This document shows positions 34,101 through 46,100 of a stretch of DNA of 64,000 nucleotides, one piece after another (positions within the stretch are counted from its first letter, which is position 1; every line of letters begins with the position of its first letter). A program made the position numbers and the translations under genes. The stretch is from Uloborus plumipes (lineage: Eukaryota; Arthropoda; Arachnida; Araneae; Uloboridae). The DNA is taken from the NCBI GenBank assembly GCA_038373865.1, contig JAXGGA010004445.1:1-64000 (forward strand). The letters are read 5' to 3'. The notes beneath the pieces are model-generated. The model was given only the letters and a program-made list of their open reading frames with translations, ran no database searches and was not told the origin of the DNA.

Positions 34101-37100
34101 CTTTTAACGTCATTTTATAGTCCGCAATAATATATCAGCATTTGATGACTATTTCTCTGACAAAAATTAGTGACATAATAATACTTAATGTATTTTCATA
34201 AAGTAAGGAGGGAAGCAAAATTATCCTAGGTGTCCCAAAACAGTTTACCCAAAAATTTGGCGACATTTTACGAATCGTCAAAGCGGCAAGTTTTGAGTTC
34301 CTTCAGTTCAGGAAAAAAGAAACAAAGGTGAGTATATAAATTGTTTCTCAATATTATTACTGACCCAGGCAACACTGGGTATTTTTGCTAGTCTTGAAAT
34401 AAGTGAAACACATGGATCAATTTTTTAACTTTCCCCCTCATTTAGATAGACTCGTCTTAACTGGAGCTTTGGCAATGCCACAGCATATGTGGGCAGACAG
34501 TAACTCTAGACTGAAATATCCTTGTTACATCAACATTAAAAACTAAATGTTGACAAATTGATTCTTTAGAACTGACAAAAAAAGCAATGACAAGTGGGAA
34601 AAAGCAGTAACATTATACACAAGCTTTTGAATCAAAATTTTAAGCTGATTATTGTGTATTGAATGCTAAATGAACTTTTTCTATGACAAAAAAATAATGC
34701 AACACATGAAAATCCTACCTTTGAGCTGACATGTCCACTATCTACAGCTCTAGCAGTATTGTACAAATAAGACCTGCAAGCATTCAATGTTGTGTACATA
34801 TCAGCCAACTTTCCTTGAATTAACTAAAAAATAAAGAAATGAAAATCAAATCCTTGAAGTACAACAGAAGATGAGACACAAAATATGATGCTACCATTTC
34901 AGAATATCAAAGTAATCAAAAACCATAGGTAGGGGAATGTGGAACACAAGCTATGCATTTACATAAAAAAGAATCCGTGCTCATTTATTTCATTTTAGTT
35001 TTCATTTTTAAAAACACTTAAGCTTCATATTTAAAACATTAAGCTGAGTTTGCATCTAAGGAAAAGAAAAACTAACATTTTTTTCACAAAATTACTGGAA
35101 ATATACAAAGAATATCAAAATTTATATTTAATTATCTGATAGATAGATAGATAGAGATAAAAATATAGGCAGATAGATGGGGAGAGATTCAGCAATAGGA
35201 AAAAATATTTTTCATTAAAATTTTCAGACCTGAAACTCTCCGATTCTTTGTCCAAATTGTTTACGTTGGTGAACATAATCAAAAGTAACATCACAACAAG
35301 CTTGCATTATGCTAAAATCAGCAAAAAAAAAAAAAACATTTTAAGTATGGTAAAACTATGAAATCAAGCTACACTTATTTAAATATTGCATCACACATGA
35401 AAATTTTAAAATTTGCAAACTAATCCTGCCATATTTTTCCTGTAAAACCAATCCTAAAATACTTTGACTATAGCTGGATTAATTATTGAAAAATCAATAC
35501 AGTAACAGACATAATCGGGACTTGGAACATAAAATTCTTTTAACTGATGCTTAACTGCATAATCAACAGTTTATCAATAAGTGTCAAATTTCATGCATGC
35601 CTGGCTTTGTACAAAGTTGTAGACATGATACTGTTGGCACAAGTTCAAAAAAATACAGACTATGTATTTCCTTTATCTTTCCAAATACAAACTTAAAGAA
35701 GTGTTACGTATAGACATCCTAATCTTGTGAAAAATCATGAGCGCAGTTCTGCCTGCTTTAAATAGCAGTGTGGGTTACTATAAAACCATTCACTGGCAAT
35801 ATTTTAATCCATGCTTCTCATCCAAGTTACTACTCAACAGCCACAAAATGTACTACATGCTGCAGTTTGCATTATGTCGGCATCTCTGCTGATTGCAAAC
35901 ATTTTACTTTAAGTTTTAAATTTAAAAATAAGTTTATGTTTAGGAACTGGATACTAGCAATTAATACACACATATTATTGTAATTGTGTGTATTCAAAAG
36001 AAATGTGTGACAGTCATTGTTCTTAGAATTTTTGGTAAACCAATTTGAAATTCACCACATTATTTCTCTATTTTATCTTTCAAACAAAAACCAAAGCGGC
36101 ACAAAAATAATACTAACATAGATATTTTAGATAGTATACAAAATAACATCAATGAAAAAAAATGCTATCCTTATGCAGTAGCGGATTTACTGGTTTGGGA
36201 GCTCGTCGCAATGCATTCAAGGGGACCTTTCTATCTATCACAGAATTATGCAAAATACTTATCACATTCATTTTTGAATCCCCTTTGGGGTCCCTATGTT
36301 TGTGGGGACCCTTGCAATTGCATCATGGTAAATCCGCCACTGGCATTATGCTACAGATTACAGTAATCAGCAGTACTTTACATTTCCTTTTGCAACGAAT
36401 TGATTGAAAATAATATTCTCCCCCTTACCAGCTTGACAACACTTCCTCCTCGTGGATCCCTGTTCGAATATTATCTTTTTAAATTTTAGTTTTCAGACAG
36501 ATTTTGGATTTCTGGGAAAATTTTTGTACAAAGAACTCTCTCAGGCTATACAAAGGTAAAATTATTTTTGAAAACAAGAAGCATTTCTTTCACTTGTTTT
36601 TTTATGAATTCTTCTTAAATGTTTAAAAATTTTAATGATTGAGAGAAAACATGAATCGCTCAAAAAAAAATGTCACCCTTCTAACAAGCCAAAAAATGGA
36701 GTATTAAACTACCTTCTTCAAAAGATAAAAAAATAAGATAGTATTTTAAGTATACTGCTCCATTAAAATAAGGCAAAATAATTGTGAATGTCTATTAAGA
36801 AAAAATAATGCACAAAAAATTTTTTGTTTATTTTTTACATAACATTTAAATTGATTGGCAACATCTAAATTTGCTGCAAGCTAGCTTCTATAAATCACCA
36901 TGGAATTTTAAAAACTGTCAGTATATTTATTATACAATTTTACAATAACATTTATTATTTTTATTGTAATTACTAAATTGTTTTTTTTTTCTTTTATTTC
37001 TTACACTAATCTAACTCAGTTACTGTTGAACACAGAAAATGTATAAATGATAAAATTTATTTTCTCATATAGTGCATCACTTCATTATTAATTATAAAAA

Positions 37101-40100
37101 TATCTGTAGTAACTAAAATTTTATGAAAACTGAAAAGGTTTAAAATTCTGCAAAAAAGAGAGTTACCCAACAGGGCCAGCAGCTAGAACTAGTCTTTCGT
37201 AATCTAATCCACTCATCAATACATAAACTCCTTTATTTTCCTTTGAAACTAAATTTTCGGCTAAGGAGAAAAAAATATTTCATTTACTTTCTGAAAAAGC
37301 AAATTAATAAGTTTGAAAAAACAAAAGACACAACATTTGTTCTGTAAAAAAACATAACAAATGTTGGAGCAGGCGTACCCCTCCCACTCTCACTTCATCT
37401 GCTTGAGATGTGCCACTATTAAGGCAAATGGGCATTACTCACAAATAAATGAATATATTATGAAAGAATACAAATGTTTGAAGACGCAAATGGTATAAAT
37501 TAATGGTTCCCTGTATTGAGGCTGATAAAAGCTTTTATCAGCCTCAATACAAAAACAGTGGTACAATTAAGTTATTAATTGCACCACTGTTTGATAATGA
37601 ATTAAAAATAAAACTATGGAAATGAAAGTAATTTATTCAGAGTATTTAAAAACAGCGAAATTACATATTAATCTAAACAATGTTGCATATTTCAAATTTA
37701 AACGATTATTAATTAACATAATGTGCTTGAATTGCATACTACTAAACTTAAAATCTGCATGGGTACTGTTTCATAATTGAACTCTGTGCATTAGAAAATT
37801 TTACTTTTTCAACGATTTTCCATAATTTTCTACTATAATGCTGAGTTTTGATGCGTTCCTTCAGTAATACATTTTTATTTTCAGAAGAAACTAAATCCTG
37901 CACAACAGTATAAACATAAAAGCACATTAAACTGTTTTTAAAAAAATAAATAATTACAATTTAACTAGCCCAACATTGTTCTCAATTCAACAATCACTTG
38001 AGCAAAAAGATTACAACAAAGGAAACAATTAGAAAAAGGTATAATCAAAAACTTTGTACAACATACCAGGAACTTTGCAATCTTCAAATATTAATTCTGC
38101 AGTTGGAGATCCTCTCATTCCTAATTTGTCTAGAGCTTTGCCCACGCTAAAGCCAGGCATACCCTACGAGATTTAAAAAAAAGTTAAGTTAATATAATTG
38201 AAAGAAATAAAGTTAGGATAATGTATGAAATAGATTTATAACTACATAAATAATAAAAACTTTATGGAATGTTTTATAATACAGTAAAACCTGTTCCTAA
38301 CGATACTGTTGGGACAAAAAAAAGTATTGTTATTGACAGGTTATCATTACAGACAGTTTGAACGTTTATGCAGACATTTTCCCCGTATGTATTGTGTGGG
38401 CGATGAAAAAAAAAATGTTTTATCTAAAAAAACTTACAGGATTTGAGTAATTTTAAATTGATAACATTTTAAAGTTTGATAATAATTTCATAAATAATTT
38501 AAATCATTTAATAATTTCAATTATTTTTTCAAAATTTCATGTTTTTTCTTTAAAATATTTATGAAATCCAAGTTTGAGCTAATGATTAATGCACCATTCG
38601 ATAAAAACTATCAAATACATTTTTTTTCTTCTCATTCTATAACTTACTCTGAACATTGCACTAAAAAATCTTCCTGATATCATGAAAATTGTCAAAGATA
38701 TGAATTTTTTGCATTAAACCTGCCACATTTCTGAGAAAAGCAAAGAGCCACCTTTTAACACATTTTTGAAAATTCATGTCTCAAAAAGTATTAAAGATAT
38801 CATCAAAAATAATTTACAGAATTAATAGTGGTAGTAAATGGAACCAATAAAAAATCATTAAAATCTGAAACTTTGGGTTTATTTTCCTTTGCGGCTGGAT
38901 GTTTTGATATAAAATTACCCGTATTCAACTCTATAAAAGAGCAAATTTTAACCCATTAATGCCTAGCGTCCCTTTTTAAAGACGGTCCAAAAAAGGGTCT
39001 GAATTTCCCCAAAATGAACATTTCAGCCAAATAATAGTGTTCAATTAGTACCTTGGCATTGTTTCAACTCGCTATTAACAGATTGCAGCACATAACCGTT
39101 GTAAAGTGTGTTCTGTAGCAGTTTTAACATGGTCTTTATCAAAAATGACATCGTTCACAATCTCAAGAAAAAAAGCTAAGTTTTCAAAGTTATTCCCAGC
39201 TTCCCAGTTTATGTTAATTGCTGATTTTATTTCTTCTTATAAAATGTCTTTTTAAATATTATATCTTAGGCAGAAAAAAATTTAGTCAAAAAAGTATTTA
39301 CCCTCTGGGGTCTATCGTAACTTTTAAGGGACGATTTTTCTTTCCTTAATAAAACAATTATTTTTTACATACACAACACTGACATACACAACACTTTACA
39401 TAACACTGTTACATACACAATACTTTACATAAACACTGTTTGTAACCAGTATACAAAATATCTTTGGAAAAAAAATGTCAGGCATTTATGGGTTAAAAGT
39501 CCGCAAAATCAAGCATCCTAATTCATGAAGGGGAATGTGGGGCTAAGTGAAATAGTTAAGTTCATGCACTTGTTTCAAAATGAACAAATTGGAAATTTGT
39601 TCTGAAAATCAGAGTACATAAAGAAGAACTAATGTATTTAGGTGAATGAATAAATAAATAGGTGAAAAAATTAGTACGTGATTTAGTAAATAAATGCATA
39701 AGCAAACAAAATGAGCTTTTTCACTATTCCCAGCGTACACTTGACTAATTACATTGAACATTTAAAATCAAAAAATGCCTAATATAAACTAAACAAGGAA
39801 CTACATCAGTAGATATCAATTAGTAGTTAAAATCATAATTACAAAAATTTTATCGTTTTATAATAAAAATAAATATTTTTGAAAAACCACGAATATTACA
39901 ATAAAGGTATCAATTTTTGAAAATTACTTGTATAAATTTTCTCGTTGATGTTTGGAGCTAGTTATTTTTTGACAGGAATCAACTATATGTGCAGGAACTC
40001 AGTTAAAATATTGCTGGATAGATAGCACTGCAAACTGTGAAAATATTTTAGCATTTCACTTTACCCCGCTATTTCACTTTGCCCCACTATTTCACTTTAC

Positions 40101-43100
40101 TCCACATTCCCCTACTTTAATTAAATCACTTATTTCTTTTTACCTTGAAACAATTTCTATGAATACTAAAAAGAATTTTTTAATAAGCAAACTTTTAAAC
40201 AATAGTATTAAAAACAGATTTTAGATTAAAACGTCTTACTGATTTATTTTTCATCAGTAAGATACATTATTATTATTATTATTATTTAGGCCATGAAAAG
40301 TGTAAAGATAACAAAACCATAATTAAAACAAGTTTAATACCTTTTCAACAATAAATGTACTAATGCCATGCTGTGGCTTTTCTGCACCAGGGTTTGTTTT
40401 TGCATAGACCAAAAGCACATCAGCAACTGTTGAGTTTGTAATCCAAAATTTTGTGCCATTTAAGACATAATAATCGCCTAGAAATAAAGGGGAGGGAAAT
40501 AGCAAATATGAGAGCCTTTAATAAAATCTACAGAGCAATAAATAAACTGAGTAAAAAATTTTAAAAAAAAATCCATGGCATATACTGTAATAATGCAACA
40601 ATATTAATACCTTTCTTTTCAGCTTTTAATTTCATGGATACCACATCTGATCCTGAACCTGCTTCACTCATTGCCAATGCACCAATGTATTCCCCACTTA
40701 ATAGCTGTAATACAAACTAGTTCAAAGCATTTAAAATGTTAAATACTGAACAGGGAGAAGTTTTTTATTGAACAAATGCACTCTTAGTTTTAAAAAGCTT
40801 TAAAGCAAAATTTGAAAGATGAAACTATGCTAGCAAAAATATCCAGTTCAAGGGCATTAAAATTCAAGAAACATATTGCATCTATACTAAGAAATGTTTG
40901 AGTATAGCAACGCTGCGGTTTAAATCAATCATAGGATCAAAACATAAAGGAGTTGACTTGGTAAAAGCAGTGGAAATGAAAAAAAGAATATAAGTCTGAA
41001 ATAAGGCACAATTTTAAAATTTACCATTCAAGAAAAGTTATCTATCTGCTTTGAATATGTCTACAAATACTACTTGACGGAAAATATCAACTCTTAATTT
41101 TGGTTTCTAGCAGATTGATTCCCCAGGTGCACTCTCTACAATAAAGAATGACACAATCTGTTTTAATCACATCTTTGTGGGTCATAACAACTTTTGCTTA
41201 TACCTAAAAAGCTCACAACTAAAAAACTTTCTTAGATTTGTTTGACATAGATCTATGGAACTTAATAGATTCTATAGAACCTAAATATTCTATTGGCTTC
41301 AGGGGTGCCCACAGAGGGGGATTATGGCGCAAGTTGCGCCATTAAAGTTTTTAAGGGGGATTTTTTTAAACTAATCTATTTATTTATTTAAATTATTTAT
41401 TAATTTATTTTTTTAATTTTAATTATTTGCAGATTTTTTTAAATAAAAATTATTCAGAAAATAATATTTTTAATTTAAATTATTCCTTTAATTTCTTTAT
41501 TATTTTTATTTATTTATTTATTATTTTTTGTATGCATGTGTGTCTGTCTGGAAGGAAAAAAAAGAGGTTCTATTATACGTACAATTCGAACTTTTAAAAA
41601 ATTAATAATATATAAAAAATAATAGTTATAATTTAAAAAAATAAATAAATAATCTTTAAAAAAAATAAAATAAATAAAAAGAGGGGTAAAAATAAAAATA
41701 AAAAGCACAAGAGGGGTGTGAAAAATTTTGAGGGGGAATTTGCACCATTGAGCTTGAAGAGGGGGGGATGGGCACCTCTAATTGGCTTTGTTACTTGATA
41801 TACTCTACTGTTGACTAAACTTGAAATCCTGACACTTAGATAAATAATACTTTCTGCCTCACTAATCACTGAACCCTGTAAAAAATAACTTGCATGATTT
41901 TAAATGTAGCACTTGACCTTTATTTCCCAGCATTAACTGCCATACCCCAATTTATCTGCCCACTTACTAATATGATCTAAACACTCTATTAGCTAATTTA
42001 CTTGTTCATCATTTTCTACAATCTCAATAATTTTGATCTTATCAGCAAAACAATTCATATTTCCAGAAATATTTTTACAAAGATCATTCATAAAAATAAT
42101 AAACAAAAGGGGACATAAAACTGATCCTTAAGGAGTACTATTTAAAACATCACTCTATTTTAAATGATTTCCCCTTACGATCAATCTTTGTTTTCTTCCA
42201 GTCAGCCGATTTCTAACCCAAATTTAAACTTCCTCTCCTATTCGTCTATATCAGCTAATTTGTTGTGTAGAGCAAAATGTGGTTCCTTAACGAAATCGTT
42301 TTGAAAAACAATGTAAAAACACGAGGATGAAGATAAACAGTTAAGCCTTGATATTTTTGTCAATTACTACCAATCTAATGGCTCACAACCCACAAGTTGA
42401 AGTAAGTTTCCTATTTTTTCAGCTCAACAAAGGAGCTGCCAGCAAATAATATTACACTTTGAGGTGGAAAGGGGTTTGTGAAATTGTGAGTTCGTGACAA
42501 GAAGAAGGGCAGACATCATATAAAAATTTCAGATTGCCAGGGGTCAATCCAGACTTTTTTGTCCCGTTCTTTTTTTAGAATTTTGTGAAAAATAGTTTGG
42601 AATATTGTGAAAACTAATATGAAATTAGCGAAAATTAATTTTATCGAAAACTAAGGACCTATTTCCACAAAACATACATAATTCTATCAGAAACTACATT
42701 AAAAAATATACCAAAAGAATAAAAGAATACATGAAGTTAAGAGGAAAAAAGTGTGCTTCTGATTATATTCTTTACTAAAATCACTTTTTTTAATTGAATC
42801 GTTTATTTCAGAAACCACCTAAGCGACAAACACTAAAAGCTCGAAATCGTATTTTTGTCGTTATTTATGAAAAAATCTATAAGGATTTCAATATTTCTAA
42901 CTGAAATATATTCATATTTAGATATATTTCTTTCAGAAAATATTGTTGTAATCACTATTAATTAGTTTAACGTTGAGAAATAAACGTTTTCTTAAAATTA
43001 GAAATTTTGTCTCTTAAGTGGTTTCTGAAATAAACGATTCAATTAATAAATGCAGCATTTTTCAAGCATGGTAGGAAACAAAGAACTCTTCTTAATAATA

Positions 43101-46100
43101 TCAGCGAAAAAAAATTTAAATGTTTTTACTATTAATAATTGAAATCCAAAAATATAGATGCATCAGATTAAAACAGAGAACATAGCTAACAAAATTAAAC
43201 AGATAACTCATCATTTTTGAACCTCTGGTTCTTGGGAAATGTGCTTTTTTTTATTTGAATTTTTGTGCAGGATCTATTTGTGTATTTTAAGTTTCTGTGA
43301 AAAGCCAGTTTCGGATTTTTGTGAAAAGTCAATTAATGGACCTAGCTTCTTCCTAGATTGGCAGGTGATTACACAATTTTTCTGTAAAAATGTGCTTATG
43401 AAAAGCAGTGGTAAAAAGAGGGGAGAAAGGGGGAAGATGAAGAAAGAGGAAATAACACAACATACATGCCAACTTTTAAAATGGCAATCAGTAAAACTTC
43501 TTCATGCACACCACTTCCTCATCTGATTAAAAATTTACCCACGTTTGATTAAGGAAGCATAAAATTAAGAATGATGTAAAAATATGAATGCAAAGGGTTA
43601 ATAAACTAATATATTTAACAGTTAAATTAGCTGATACGATCCCCAAAATTTTAAGTTTAAAAATGATGAAAAAAATCCTGAATCTAAATACTTTGCATTT
43701 CCAACTTTTGTATAATTTTACAACCTAAATTCCTCCTCAATTTCGATATAACATTGCCATCTAAATTAGCTCTGATTAATTTTTAGAAGAAAAAAAGAAT
43801 ATGGCTTGATTCAACTCAAATGCAACTGGATTGAAATTCCTCATGGGGCCTGATAAAATGGCAGCTGTGCAAGTTCTATGCTGCAGGATAAGAAAAGTTA
43901 AAAATACTGGTTAGCACAGCACAAAATTAGCAATATCCGTGAGAATGAATCACACAGCAAACTAAAACGGGAGACATTTACAGAGGCAGATGCAATTGGA
44001 TTTCGAAATGCGTAAAAAAATGGGACGGATGCATAATGGAGTAAAAAACAACCAAAACACATACTGTCGGACCCGCTTAAACGAATACTGTCCGTTCCAA
44101 GAAATACTATTCGATTAAACGGGTATTCGATTAAGCAGGGATCTTTAACATCACGTCTATGGCATCGGTTCCGAGATATTTTATTCGTATAAGCAGGGTA
44201 TTCGTTTATCCGTTACCCAATTAAGCGAGGACGACAGTAATTTTAAGCTTTATCCGTTAAGTTGGCAAGTATGACATAATGAAACACAACCATTGTGATT
44301 TAGACGGACATAATTACTTTCGGCAAATACTTTTCTTTCTGCTTTTCATTTCCGTGTCTTGCCAGCTGGTTCACACACAAATTGGAGTGGGCTCCGTAGC
44401 TCAGCGCAATGCTGGCAGAAGCACGAGACAGCTCCTCCATGGCAATGCAATGCTCTGTGAAACCAACTTCAGAGCCTCCATCTTTTGCTAAAAATTATGC
44501 AATAGAAAGCTGAAAAATGCTACTAAATCATTGTAACATTTTGTCGATCAATAGTAAGTCTTTGCAAATGCAGAAATTAGTTACAAAACATAGTGCAAAA
44601 TGATGGAAGAAACAAAATTTTGTTTTGCTGATTTTGAAGACAAAGTTTATTTTCATTTCATTTATTTATTTTTTAAAACATTTTATTTCACCTTTGTAAC
44701 AATTTACCATGGTACTGGATCAAATCTAAATTAATTTATTTATTGTTTTGGAACTATAGTGGACTCTCATTATCTTGAAACACTGGGGAACAAGAGAAAT
44801 ATTCGACATACCGTATTTTCGAGTAGATAAGCCACACCACCATATACCCCGCACTTAGCAAAATTCCGGAGAAAAAAAATGTGTTCGTATAAAAACGTAG
44901 TTAAAAAACAAATTTCTGCAAGAACCTTTGCTGTAGTATACTTGTATTGACATCGTTAAAAAACAATGACAAAGAACTAGTAACATTGATTTGAAAATAG
45001 TGTTTCAATATCATAGATAAGTAAAACGTTGCAACATTTTAGAGATAACTGCAACTTATAGTAACCCTGTCCTACTCTCTGGTAGTCTCTACAGCAACCT
45101 TACTTCCCATTCCCTCAGCAAGGGGCAGTGGCAGGCATTTTTGTTTTTCGTTTGGAGTTATTGTTGATGTTTTTTTTCCTTAATTTATTCCCCTTCCTTA
45201 TCACTGGTGATTTTGATTTTTTGATTCAGATTTTTTTTTTTTTTTTTTTCCTTTGGATTCGTTTTTTGATATGTTGGTTATTGTTGATGTTTTTTTTTTC
45301 TTAATTTATTTTTCTTCGTTATCAGATCTAGGAAAATAAAATAACATCTGAATAAGCAGAAATGCTGTTACCCTTTTTAAAATAGAACTGTTCAAGGGCA
45401 TTGCAGTAGTGGCTTTCGCTGTCGGACTCTAATTTGCTTTGTTTTAGGAAAAAATTAAGATAACATGTACTTTAGAAAAAAAAAAAAAAAAGAACTTTTA
45501 CATCGTATAAGCCGCAGGAGTTAAAATTCAGTTTTTAAACATGTATAAGCCGCGGCTTATCTACCCGAAAATACGGTAACCAAATTTCGAAATAAAGAAA
45601 GTTTAAAATTTATTCTTTTATAAGACACTTGCAGTGGTTATTAGAAAAACACACCCACAAACTTGAAATTGCATTGCACTTTAATATTTATTGTTTATTC
45701 TTATTAACACAAAATACAAAGTCGAATATTTTTACAAAAGTAATCAAGAAAACTAAGTAAAAAAAATAATTATACTTACCAGGAACAGTTAGCCCCAAAA
45801 GTCCAAGTCCTCCCAATTTTTTATAAAATTCCTTAAAAAATGAAAGATTAAAATGTCACAATATGAAAGTTAAAAAATAATTTAATGAAAAAGAGAGACA
45901 TTCTAAATAAAACAAGCCACAAAGTGCAAAAATTCAGTTATATCAGTTAAATACAGGTGTATACATAAAAAAATGTCCCCCATGAGGCTAGCGCTAGAGT
46001 CTAAATTTGCTGTGTAGATCAAGCAAATCAGTCTGAAATGAAATGAACTTGTGAGAATTGTATTATTTAGAAAAATTTTAAGCAGAGGCACCACAAACTT

